Assembly (NCBI GenBank): GCA_007449985.2
Contig: VIIQ02000025.1
Span: forward strand, 1-64,000
Direction of reading: 5' to 3'
Source of the DNA: Desmodesmus armatus
Taxonomy: Eukaryota > Chlorophyta > Chlorophyceae > Sphaeropleales > Scenedesmaceae
DNA length: 64,000 nt
Made by a program: the position numbers and the translations under genes. Shown here piece by piece: positions 10,507 to 21,491 of the stretch; position 1 is the stretch's first letter; each line of letters opens with the position of its first letter. Below the pieces are notes generated by a model that was not told the origin of the DNA, searched no databases, and saw only the letters and a list, made by a program, of their open reading frames with translations.

Positions 10507-13500
10507 ATGTCACATCAGCTACACAGTCCAGGCCCTTTGCAGCACCACCTCCAACAGCCCAGCAGGGCAGCACCAGTAGCACATGCCCTGCGGCACCACC
10601 AACAGCACCAGCGACAGGTGCCCCACCTCCACCAGCAGCAGCGGCCAGTACAGCAGCAATGGCAGCAGCAGTGGCAGCCTCACAGTAGAGAGGCTGTGGC
10701 CTGCGAAGCTTTCTTTGACCGGCTGTTTGGGCGCGGCGGCGGCGGCAGCAGTAGCAGCAGTGGGTTGGCGGAGCGGCCGCTGTACAGCAAGAAGGAGATG
10801 TTTGACCTAGGTGGTCTGTCAGTGGCGCCCATGGGGCTGGGCACCTGGGCCTGGGGCAACAAGTAAGTGAAGGCTCACTGGAGGCTGATTGAGTAGGGGG
10901 TAGTAGAGGGGAGAAGAGGGGGCAGGACACGAGGTTCAGGGAACCCCCAAGGGGGGAAGGAGGGAAAATGCACTGCAATCATAAGCGATGACCGGTGATA
11001 GGCATACCACTCCCAGCAGCTGTGCCTTTGGCTCACAACACTGGAGTTGGGAAGCAACAGCGACCCAAGCAGCAGGTGTGGGCGTAGGGGGAGTTTTGCC
11101 ACATGGTTCACAGGCACTGAAGTTTCAAGGCAGGGTCCGATCCCTCTTCCCTCTCCTCTCCCCCCTCCTGTCCAGGTTCCTGTGGGGCTACGACCCTGCC
11201 ATGGATGATGAGCTGCAGGAGGTGTTCAACCTGGTGGTGGCAGCAGGAGTGAATGTGAGCAGCGAGGCGGGGGGGGGGGGGGGGCGACTGACTGTCAGGG
11301 GTTCAAACTGTCAGGGAGCCCCTAGCAGCATGAACACAGGCAGCACGTTGAGGGAGGGGGTTTGGGGGGGGGGGGGGGGGCGCAGCCGGCAGAGGAAGTG
11401 AACTGGAGTGTCTTGAGACAAGCAGGCAGGGACATGAGGGACCTTCACCACTGGCAGATTGTTGGTCACCAACTTGCGAAGGTATCCATGCAGCTGACTG
11501 CAGTGGTCTGCTGGGTGAGCTGTGCAGTTGTGGGCCAGTGAAGGGCGCCACGACGCATTGAGCTGCTGCACTGCTCAAAGCATTTGCGCGGAGGTCCTCG
11601 GCCTTGTTAGCCTGGGGTGGTAGTGACGGTGGTCTCTGCTGCTGCTGCTGCTGCTGCTGCTGCTTCTCCTTCTGGTGCTGCTGCTGTAGATTTTTGACAC
11701 TGCTGACAGCTACGGCACTGGTGCCCTCAATGGCCGCAGTGAAGAGCTGCTGGGACGATTCATCAGGTGAGGGCCCAGCACTGGGTGTGGGTGTTTTTTG
11801 TGTGTGGGGGGGGGGGGGGTGCTTGATCATCACGCAGCTCTGGTTCACAAGGGAGGAAATGCACACATATGGCTGTATCTGCAACACGCGCTCCCCCATC
11901 CCCCTTCATTCAATTTGCCCGCTTCCTACGCAGCCACTCAAGTCCGCTCCAGCTCTTTACTTTTACCCCCCCCCCTCCTCCGGCGCCGGTCACCCCCTTC
12001 CCCCATGTTCCCACCCTCGCACATGCCTCTCACCCAGTGAGTACCCCGGCTCCCCCAGTGTGTCCAGCAACCTCCACGTTGCCACCAAGTTTGCCGCCTA
12101 CCCCTGGCGCGTCACCCCCGGCAACATAGTGGCGGCCTGCAAGGGCAGCCTGAGGCGTACGGGGCTGCAGCAGATCAGCCTGGGACAGCTGCACTGGTCA
12201 GCAGCAAAGTACGCACCACTGCAGGTGAGGGGGGAGGGGGGGGGGGGGGGGGGGGGGCAGCAGCAGCTGCTGTGAGCGCCTCAATAGCCTAGTCAAGATG
12301 GAACCTTAGAGCCTGTCATAAGTGCAGATGTGCTCCTGTGCAAGCGGGTGCCTCCAACCCTCATGACTGCATGACTCCCCCAACCCACCCACCCACCCAC
12401 CCAAACCCAACCCCACCCTACCACCCCACTGTCTGGGGCCCCCACTGCAGGTAAGAGGGGGGGGGCAGCAGCTGTGAATGCGCTTCACTAGTTGGACCCT
12501 AGAACGTATCAGTGTAGCAGAGGTGGTCTCGTTCGAGTGGGTGCCTCCAGCCCCTCATGACTGCATGGCTGCCCCAGTCAACCCAACCCGCCCACTCCAC
12601 TGTGTTGTGCCCCCCCCCCCCCCACCCCCCACCCCGGACCCTTTGGCAGGAGTGGGCCCTATGGAATGGCCTGACTGCTACGACCAGGGTCTGGTGAGGC
12701 CTAAAGCCTTTCCAAATCTCATGATCTCCCCACCAATTGTCGTGTCCCCCGCCCCCCACACCCACCCCACACCCACCCACCCCGGCACCCGACCTGTATG
12801 CAGGAGTGGGCCCTATGGAATGGGCTGGCTGACTGCTATGACCAGGGTCTTGTGAAGGCAGTGGGGGTGTCAAACTATGGAGCCAAGGAGCTGCAGCGGG
12901 TGGCACGCGACTTTGGCAAGAGGGGGGTGCCGCTGGCTTCTGCACAGGTGGGTGGGGGGCCCCCGGGTCGGCAGTAGAGGGGGGTGCGGCTGAAGTGTGG
13001 CAGTAAAAGCACAATAATGTTGCCTATCGTTGCCCGTCGTGTGTTGCCTATATCAAATATAGGGCAGAGAGGTTTCTGCAAGTTGATCCTATCAGCTGGC
13101 AACATAGCTGGAGGTTCTTGTGCAATCCAGCTACTGCCGAAGTATGGCGTTCTTGGCCCCTTATACGGATGTGATTGTCCTCATCCTTTCCCCCCTCAGG
13201 TCCAGTACAGTCTGCTGTCGTCTGGCCCTGCCCAGTCCTCCACCAAGGCTGTAGCGGATGACCTGGGCATTGTGCTGATTGCATACAGCCCACTCTGCCT
13301 GGGACTGCTCACAGGTGAGAGAATAACTTTTGTGGCTGTGTCAGGGAGAGGGGGGGCATGCAAGAAAGTCCTGAGTGGGTGGTCTGGGGCATGTGTGATT
13401 TTCTTGCCCCCCCCCCCCCCCCGGGCTGTGTGGATGTGTTTGTTGGGCGCAGTAAGGAGTGTGTTTGTGAGCCTTCTGCCACAGCAGTCCTTACGTTACT

Positions 13501-14291
13501 GTAAGTGGTTATACTGTAAGTGGTTATGGTATCTGATGTATGGTGCTCATGTCAACGAGTGTTGCTGTGCATGGCCATGGCCCTGATTTTAACAAGCTCA
13601 TCTTTACTGCTGCCCCCCCCCCTCCCTTCATGCTCATCTTGACTGCTGTTGCTTCTGCCCCCCCCCCCCCCATCCCCTTCACACCCATTTTGACTGCTGC
13701 TGATGCCCCCCCCCCCTCCCCATCCCCTTCACACCCATCTTGACTGCTGCTGCTCCCCCCCCCCCCCCCCCCTCCCGCTGCCGACAGGCAAGTACAGTCT
13801 GTCTCAGCTGCCGCCTGGCCCGCGTGGCAACCTGTTTAGGCAGCTGCTCCCAGGCATACAGCCACTGCTCACCACACTGGAGGCAGTGGCAGACAGCAGA
13901 CGCAAGACAATGTCACAGGTAACGAACACACGTGGGGTGTTGGGTTGGGAGGTGTTTGGGGGGGGGGGGGGGGCACGTCAGACTGTTAGCGCGCACTGTG
14001 ACAGAAAAGGGGTCCCTTCTATGGTTGATGTTTCCTGAGATGCCCTGCTGCTGGTCTACACGTATGGCATCATGCTGCCACTGTTGCTGGTGCTGCCTTT
14101 TGCAGGTGGCACTCAACTGGTGCATGTGCAAGGGCACACTGCCCATTCCTGGGGCTAAGGACCTGGCCCAGGCACAGGAGAACCTGGGGGCACTGGGCTG
14201 GAAGCTGAGCAGTGGGGAGGTTGAGGAGCTGGACAGGGCGGTGGGGAAGTGTACCAAGCAGGCGCTGCAAAACATCTTCCAGACAGCCTGA
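10507..14291 (+). CDS. Aldo/keto reductase, plastid At1g06690-like (424 aa)
   Basis: NADPH-dependent reductase of the AKR superfamily; the substrate is unknown. Exons: 10507-10862, 11176-11254, 11690-11766, 12038-12224, 12804-12947, 13200-13314, 13788-13918, 14106-14291 (425 codons, no frame break). The catalytic tetrad is visible: Asp and Tyr in FDTADSYGTG (exon 3), Lys in VATKFAAYPWR (exon 4), His in QLHWSAAKY (exon 4). GLVKAVGVSNY and PIPGAKDLAQA (cofactor region) match the plant chloroplast protein At1g06690 closely. The first ~90 residues are Gln/His-rich and then Gly/Ser-rich, and may include a transit peptide, although this is not a classic one. The first ATG after several stops in this frame context was chosen as start. 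Introns 4 and 5' flanks contain decayed copies of neighbouring splice junctions. Confidence 0.9.
12214..12610 (+). repeat. Tandem duplication carrying a 5' splice junction, AKR intron
   Basis: The block CACTGCAG|GTGAGG with the following G-run, CAGCAGCAGCTG, GAGCGCCTCA and CATGACTGCATGACTCCCCCA (from 12217) recurs from 12447 as CACTGCAG|GTAAGAGG, a shorter G-run, CAGCAGCTGTGAATGCG and CATGACTGCATGGCTGCCCCA. The offset is about 200-230 bp. The second copy lies inside the intron. Confidence 0.8.
12640..12860 (+). repeat. Tandem duplication carrying a 3' splice junction, AKR intron
   Basis: The start of exon 5, CAG|GAGTGGGCCCTATGGAATGG (12801-12820), is preceded about 157 bp upstream by a near-identical copy (12648 onward) that continues to CGACCAGGGTCTGG. 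The upstream copy lacks about four bases, so it would shift frame if spliced in. Confidence 0.85.
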
Positions 14292-14747
14292 CATGTTGGG
14301 CAGGGCAGCTGCATTAGGGCCGCAGAACAGGTGTATGCTGGTTCAGGGCTGCAGCAGCGGGATTCAACTGTGGACTCAACGTTTCATCTTGTTTTGAGGT
14401 CAGTTGGGCGTCAAAAGTGTGACACAACTGTCTCTGGCGCGAACGGACTTTCAAATCATACTGCAAACCCCAGGCGACAATCAAGTTGCAACTCGCATGT
14501 TTCATTCCAACAAGCCAACTACTTGCCATAGAACGCCCATCAAGTGCCTTCGCCTGCTCGAAACTTCTTGATCTGTAGACCAGAGTTCAAACTTGTAGCT
14601 CTGCAAAGAGCCCTGCACATCTAGTGTCAAAGCCTGATCCACTATTCTTATCTCTTCCCTTCTGACACATCAGCAGGTCATCATCCACACCATCCAGAGC
14701 AGTAGCTACAAAACACCTCCACATAGCCTGAGCAGCAGCAAGGCGCC
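14292..14747. other. Intergenic, AKR to TBCB
   Basis: This 456-bp gap holds the 3' flank of the reductase and the 5' flank of TBCB. No open frame in it has family resemblance, and I saw no TGTAA. Confidence 0.5.
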
Positions 14748-17700
14748 ATGTCGACTGCATACATGCCTCCCACGACGATGTCGAGCCTGAAGGAGTATGT
14801 GTCTGGCAGCAGCACCATGCAGCAGAGTGCTGAGAGCACAGTGCAGCTGTTTGTCACCCACTGCCACCTCAAAGCGCAGTTTCCAGAGATACGGCTGGAC
14901 AAACACGTGAGTAGCAGCCAGCGATGCCCAACAATTCGCCGTTGCATGTTTTCTGGTCTGTATATCGTTAGCAGCTTGTAGCCGTGCGTGTACGCTCGCA
15001 CAGCTGCAGCTGCAGCTTGCACAACACCCCCCAATACTAGTCGCCACAGCGCTGCATGCAGATGCTGTCAACAGGCAGCTGTGCTGCATCTTGGCTTGCT
15101 CAACCCTTTTGGCGCTGCTGTCAGCATGGCCGGCCTGCTGCGTCAGAACGTTGCATACCATGCAACCCTTTGTCATACTGGCACATGCACGCAGCTGCTC
15201 TCCTGTCACTGCTGCTGTCGATGCTGTCACCAACCCTGATTGCTGCTGCTGCTGTTTGCACTGCTGCCTCTGGCTCCTTCCTCAGATGACTATTGATGCA
15301 GTCAAGCAGCGCATCAACACCATGACAGGTACGCACATGCACACACAAGCCACTCTCAGCAGCAGTAGCAGCAGCAGCAGCAGCGCCTGGATGATGCACC
15401 AGCAGCGTGACGCAGCAGCATGCACTGCTGCTGTTGCTGCTGGTGCATGCCCACTGCGATGAACCATGTGCATTGGCAGCAGGGGTGATGATGGAAAGCA
15501 GGGAGGCAGCAGCTGCTGGCAGAACTCTCCATTCCACTGTTACGCGTCTGGCAGCAGATCCCCTTGGCGGCCATGTGCTGCGTGCAGCCCCACCCGCAGC
15601 TGCGGCTTGACCCATCAGCAGCAATCTTGCACGACTTTTTGTTGGTTAGGGTTTTAGGACAATGCATTGCCATCGTCGCCACAGCTGTGAGGCAGCGGCA
15701 CTTGGCACAATGACAGCACAGCCTGCACAGTGATTCATCCTAATGCTGCTATTGCTGCTACTGCTGCTGCTGCTGCATTGTCTGTGTGACGTTGCTGTTG
15801 TTCAATACCAGGCACCTCCCTGCACACGATGGTGCTGCACCTGAAGGACAGCAGCGGGCGGCTGGTGGCAGTGCTGGACGACAGCAGCAAAAAGCTGGGC
15901 TACTACGCACCAGACAACGGGTGAGGGGGGAGTGAGGCGGTGAAAGACTGCGGGAGGCATTTGGGGAGGGGAGGGGGGGGGCAGGCCCTGAGGGTATTTG
16001 TGCTGTCTGGGTGGCTGCTGATTGTTGTGCTGCAGCTGCATCACTGACAACTAGTGCATGTGCCAAATGACGTTTCTGCTCTTGTGTGCATCATCACCGT
16101 GCCTGAACTGACACACCGCAAGTCACTGCTGACACATAATCGGACCCGGGAGTTTTGATGCACATGGAACCAACTATTATTTGCTTGATCGTGTGCTGTC
16201 ATCCATTCACTCCCCCCCCCCCCCCCCTTGCCCTGCTGCCCCTGCTGCAGGTGGTGTCTGCATGTTCTTGACAGTGACAGCACATCCCTCGCTGCTCAGG
16301 GCTGGCTGGAGGATGTCAGCAAGGTGAGACAAGCAGGGCTGGGGGGAGGGGGGGGGGGTTGTTAAGGGGGGGGGGCTTGGGGACACAGCTGAACATCTGC
16401 AGCATGGGCAGCAAGGAAAGGCTAGGATGCTGGGGATGAGGGAGATCATGTACCTTGCACCATTGCTTTGGGCCCTTGTATGCTGCAGGCTGCTTGCCAC
16501 CATCTCTGGGCTCATGCTGTGCTGCAGCTTTCTGCGGTATGCCGCAGTTGGGGACGTGGGCCCTTGTGGAAACTAGCCTCCCATCTGCTCTAAGCAGGCA
16601 GTACTAGGACAGGCAGTGTGGCCAGCTGCACGCGCATGTCCCTCCCACCCCAGCCCCTACGCATCCCCATGTCCCTTAGCATATTCTCTCAGTTCCGGAC
16701 AGGCCCTCCCATCCCCCTGCGGGGCCTTACTGTTGTTTGCCCCCTGCCCCCACCCACACTTCCTCCTACCCTGCCTGTCAGGTGACCAATCATGAGTTGA
16801 TGGGGTCTGCGACCAGTGTGTGCATTGTTTTAGCCTCTCCTTGCATTCCATGTCCCTTGGCATATTCCCCTGAACCCTAACACTCTTTACACACCCGCCC
16901 CCCTCCCACCTGCCTGTCAGGTGACCAAGTATGAGATGAGTGAGGAGGACTATTCGCGGCGTGACAACACCTACCGCAAGTTCAAGGAGGCTAAGCTCAA
17001 GGAGGACCCCAGCTGGACACTGGAGAAGGAAATGTGCATACGACGAGGTGAGGGGAGGGCAGGGGGCAGGGCGCTGGGGGGGGGGGGGTGACACTCACGC
17101 ACTGCTTGCACCACAGCACCACCACGTGCTGGTTGCGCTACAGCATCACTACGCCCAGCACCACCTGCATGTGTGATGCGGCAACTGCTGCAAGCATTGT
17201 TGGGCCTCCAGGGTTTAGGGTTGCTTATTTGCTGACCCCCCCCCCTCCCGCTTGCTCTGTCGCAGGCCAGCCCTACAACGCCCATGCGCAGGTTGGCCCT
17301 GACTACCTGCAGTCAGAGGCAGCAGCACTCACAGCCGGCCAGCGCTGCTGTGTGGAGCCAGGGGAGCGGCGCGGAGAGATAAAGTGAGCGAAGGGGTGGT
17401 CCATGAAGTGGGGAGGAAGACATCAAGGCGGGAATTGAATGTGGGGGATGTTCAGGGGTGGAAAGAGGCAGGTGTTGCTTGCTAAGCATGCTATTCGGCT
17501 GTCTGGGTGCTCCAGTGTGGCGGCGAGTGATGATTGGATTGCGCGCACTCTGCACTCCTCTTCTGCTGACTACTGCTGCTTTCTTCTTCTGCTGCTGGTG
17601 CTGCAGGTTTGTTGGGCGTGTGCCAGGCCTAGCTGAGGGCTGGTGGGTGGGTGTTGCCTTTGACGAGCCCCTGGGCAAGGGTGACGGCAGCGTCAAGGGC

Positions 17701-17820
17701 ACACGCTACTTCACAGCCACACCTGGCCACGCCAGCTTTGTGAGGCCAGACAAGGTCACAGCGGGAGACTTCCCTCCCTTGGATGACTTCAGCGACCTGG
17801 GGTCAGAGGATGAGATCTGA
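14748..17820 (+). CDS. TBCB: Tubulin-folding cofactor B (280 aa)
   Basis: TBCB binds alpha-tubulin after the CCT chaperonin and works with cofactor E in making and recycling tubulin heterodimers in the cytosol. Exons: 14748-14906, 15286-15328, 15812-15920, 16251-16323, 16921-17047, 17266-17383, 17607-17820 (281 codons, no frame break). Residues ~20-105 form a ubiquitin-like domain (SLKEYVSG, LFVTHCHL, LHTMVLHLKD, LGYYAPDNGWCLHVLD). A charged helical linker follows (YSRRDNTYRKFKEAKLKEDP). The last exon is a CAP-Gly domain (GWWVGVAFDEPLGKGDGSVK), with KFVGRVPGLAEG starting it. The protein ends in an acidic tail, DDFSDLGSEDEI, replacing the usual C-terminal DEI/M motif. Length is slightly above the ~245 aa of animal TBCB. 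Confidence 0.93.
16640..16945 (+). repeat. Tandem duplication carrying a 3' splice junction, TBCB intron
   Basis: CCATGTCCCTTAGCATATTC (from about 16667) recurs as CCATGTCCCTTGGCATATTC (from about 16847). CTGCCTGTCAG|GTGACCAATCATGAG (near 16780) recurs at the real exon start as CTGCCTGTCAG|GTGACCAAGTATGAG (16910-16935). The upstream intronic copy therefore carries an apparent acceptor plus about 15 bp of exon. Confidence 0.85.
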
Positions 17821-18287
17821 GGGGCGGGTGGGGGGGGGGGGGTGCTCAGTGGGCATCGGGGCATGTGGAGGGGGGTCATGTGGTGTCGGCATGTGCTTTC
17901 TGAAATAGCGAAAGCTGGTTGAAGACCGGCAGCTTGCTTGTGCTGCAAGGCTGTGCTTGGTAACAGTCATGGATTCATTTCTTGTGAAGTTGTGCGGCGG
18001 AGTCGGCCCATGCTGGTGACAATGTGGGTGTTGCCCAGCAACGGCCATACCCGTTTGATATGCAGTCAGCCCAGAAAGCTTGCACACCAGCCAGCCCGCC
18101 CATGTGCAACTGTTTGGGGCTATGGGAAGGTTGCGCCCCCCAAGCCCCCCCAAAAGGAACAAGCTTCTTGGGCCACAAGCCTGTCTGTCAGCTGGTGAGC
18201 CCCAAGCAGTGGCCGGCCGAATGCTGCAGGTCACCATCCCTTTTGTAGCCAACTCCTGAGGCCAGCCCAAACCCTTGACGACAACAT

Positions 18288-18365
18288 AATCAGCAACCTC
18301 CTCCAACACACATCACCACTTCAGCTAATCAGCAACCTCCTCCAACACACATCACCACTTCAGCT
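18288..18365. repeat. Two exact 39-bp direct repeats
   Basis: Copies at 18288-18326 and 18327-18365 are identical; each starts AATCAGCAACCTCC and ends CACCACTTCAGCT. They directly abut the hairpin at 18382. Confidence 0.95.
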
Positions 18366-18381
18366 GATCCAGATGCCATGC

Positions 18382-18448
18382 CTGGTGTCACTGACAGGGG
18401 GCCTTGCTTCCACACTGTGGAAGCAAGGTCCCCTGTCAGTGACACCAG
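18382..18448. repeat. 67-bp near-perfect inverted repeat (hairpin)
   Basis: The arms are about 32 nt: the left begins CTGGTGTCACTGACAGGGG, the right ends CCCCTGTCAGTGACACCAG. One internal mismatch and almost no loop (centre around 18415). It could be a miniature inverted-repeat element, a small-RNA precursor, or a cruciform-forming sequence. Confidence 0.9.
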
Positions 18449-18816
18449 CAAACCCATCATGACATCAGGGAAGGGGGGAGCATGGATGTTGTTCAGGTTG
18501 CACACTCGCCAGCTACTGGGAATACTACAGTGAGACGAGGCTCGAGTAAATGTAGCTCCAAATTGCCCTTTCACCTGAGGGATCTTGTGGGCAAACATTC
18601 CCACTCAGTTGAGCACCCATGGATAGAATCTGTTTGTGGCATGAATCATGCAAAGAACTGTGTCTGCATGCAAAGAACTGCATATACTAACGCCCTGTGC
18701 CTGAATTGAACAGGCTTTCAGCGCCAGCCAGGGCTGTCCCCCCTCCCTCCCCCCCAAACACCCGCCCCCGTGTGGATTCCACCCCCCCCCCCCCCCCCCC
18801 CCCCCTACACCCGCCG

Positions 18817-19095
18817 CAGAGCGGGGAACAACGGGACACGATGAGGACCCCTCCCACCTGCTTGGCAGAGCGGGGAACAACAGGACATGCAATGAGGACC
18901 ACTCCCACCTTCTGGGCAGAGCGGGGAACAACGGGACACGATGAGGACCCCTCCCACCTGCTTGGCAGAGCGGGGAACAACGGGACACGATGAGGACCCC
19001 TCCCACCTGCTGGGCAGAGCGGGGAACAACGGGACACGATGAGGACCCCTCCCACCTGCTTGGCAGAGCGGGGAAACACAACTACCCACCTGCTA
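18817..19095. repeat. Minisatellite, ~49-51 bp unit, about 5.5 copies
   Basis: The unit starts GCAGAGCGGGGAACAACGGG and ends CCCTCCCACCTGCTTG. The second copy has small insertions, and the last copy is truncated with a shifted tail. A long C-run (18781-18805) precedes the array. The minus-strand open frame with VPLFPAL repeats is a translation of this satellite. Confidence 0.95.
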
Positions 19096-21491
19096 GGGTG
19101 TTCCCTGGTAGCTCCTGCCTCCATGCCTGGTGAGTGTGCCAGACTAGCCAGCCAAGCAAACGGCCGCCACTTATTGGGCTGGATTACCGCTGTGCGGCTG
19201 CTGGCACACTCCCACTTCCTCAGACTGACCCCCAGTGAATACTGGCACACCCTGCCCACAGGCAGCAGGGGGACGAGCGACTGTGCAAGGTCTGGATCCC
19301 CGTTCGGGGTAGTCCGCCTTGTGTAAATACACAGCCTTATGGGTCAGTGCTGAGGCATGCGCAGCATGGTGGACAGGTGGATGGATGGTGTTGCTGTTGG
19401 CAGGGTAGCCGTGCCTGCACAGAAGCAGCGAGCAAGGGGACATGGTTCTTCAGTACAAAACAAAATACTGTTGATGTGTTATCCGGAATACCTAGGGCTG
19501 CATGCGCGGGGTTGCTGCTTCAAGCTGCTGCTGGGAGGGAGCTGCAGTTATCGCCCTCTTGCTGCTGCCTTCAGACGCCTTCCATTGAGATAATGCTTCT
19601 TCCGCACACTGATAATGTGCTCCAAGCCCAACATCAGGCTCACCTTGTCCGCCCGCCCTTTTCTTCCTGGCGCCACCTCAATCCAGCCTGCTGTCTCCAG
19701 CTCCAGCTCGCAATGGTTGTCGCTCTTGGCCGCCCAGCACCTTTCACGCCTTCAACAAACTATTATCTATCATATACAGCTACCATGCAAAGGTACACTA
19801 GTACAGTACTGCTGGCAAGACACGATAACCCAATGTGAAAGAAATCGCCAATCGAATGTTCTTGAGGTAAACGATGCTGGAACTTGTTGCTGTGAGTGCT
19901 AGGAGCGGCCTGCTTATATGGCGGAGGACAAAGCTCGTCCTGCAAACCCGGGGTTTCCAGTGTGCCGCTTCACCTTCCTGTACAAATGCAGTCCTGATTT
20001 GTGCCTTGCTCGTGAAGATCTTCAGAGTGTGTAAGATGCAGCATGCCGAGATGCGGCCCCGCTCAGTAGAGCATGGTGACTTGCCCCCAAAATGCCGGTT
20101 CAGCATGCATAGATTCCGTAGGTGCGTCTTCAGTTACTTGGATGATATCAGTCATCGGATGTTTTTGGGAGGCTACCTCCATTCGTGCATCACACATGCA
20201 TGTACCAGCTGCAGTACAGTCACTGACTGGCAGTGAAGCGCCCTGCAGACACATTTGCTGTGGTGGGCAGCACATAGAGGATGTCAGCGCGCGAACTATT
20301 CCACCAGCCTGTGGACGCAAGTGTAGCAGAGAGGCATCAACCCCTCACCCCTTTCTCCCATTACAGCAACATGGGCATGGGCACACCGCCACCGTGGGCC
20401 CAGTCACCTGCAGCTGCAAGACACTGGTCAGCACACCACCACTCAACAATGCACGCATGCTGCCCACCTGTGCAAGCCAGAAAGCCAGCAACTTGAGGTG
20501 GATGCCTTTAGCACAGTTTGTTTTGGACAGAAAAATGCTATACAATCTTCAATGCCAGTACAGCTGCACCTGTGGGCAGTGCAGTGTACAGGCATTCTGG
20601 CAAAATCCCACAACCTGCAGGGGCTACATGGTGTGCAAGTGGCCGGTTGGTCTCACGAGAGTAACAGCGATGTGTGTGTTGATGCCCACAGCCCCATGTC
20701 TCCTGGGCCCCAGCCCAAGGGCCTGCTGGACTCCTTCTGCTGCATACAACACATACATTTTTCAAGAGCAGCAAACACTGCACAGATAAGCACACACACA
20801 CACACGCTCACTCCACACAGAGCTCCCTCCAGCCGTCACCCCCCCCCCCCCCCCCTCTCTCACCCCTGACGTCACCCCCCACCCCCAGCAGCTGCAGCCA
20901 GAGAGGCCTGTCAAACAACCCAGTCGCGATGCCTGCCACAGAAACCCTTTGTTGCAACACTTTCCGTGATTTTCATCCACCCACACGCACCCATTGGACA
21001 GATTGGAGAGATCAGTTGGATAACTTTGGACCACAGGTCACAGGTCTTCACTGAAGTTCACGGCCACGAAGCGGACACGAGGGATGATCCGTAAGGTTCA
21101 GGTATTATCATAATACTATTATGTACTGTTGTTTGTCGTTGTTTCTGTTTGTTGTTGGGTGCATGCTCGGTTCAACGTTGTTCGACTGCTCCATCCATCC
21201 CTCGTCATTGCCCACCAAGCAGACACACGCAGATCAAGCGTATTCTTTGTTTCAAACACGTCTCTGTATAACAGTATCGCGACGCTAGCGTGCTGAGGAG
21301 TGTGACAACTGCTTCCTGACAGCAGCAGAGCCAGCACATCTGAGCCTTTCAGGCCCTGGCCTCTGACAAGATGCTGCTGTCCTGCAACAAACACAGCATG
21401 CTTCAGATGGTAACCTGCGGCTGACAGCAGCACATACACCACCCCTGGCTTGTCCAGCAGCGAGGTGGCCCTACCCCTCACCTGTGGCATC

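Larger units (their letters stand above)
17821..21491. other. 3.7-kb gene-free region with hairpin and minisatellite
   Basis: Between TBCB and the RING gene I see a 39-bp direct repeat (18288-18365), a 67-bp near-perfect inverted repeat (18382-18448) and a 49-bp minisatellite (18817-19095). The stretch 19100-21490 has lower G-run density and no frame with family resemblance. Its last part must contain the RING gene 5' UTR and promoter. Longer open frames here are artefacts of the repeats. Confidence 0.5.

Noticed and set aside
18605..19259. Minus-strand frame with VPLFPAL-type repeats resembling a repeat protein
   Set aside because: It exactly follows the 49-bp minisatellite, reads in all three frames, and has no signal peptide or splice context.
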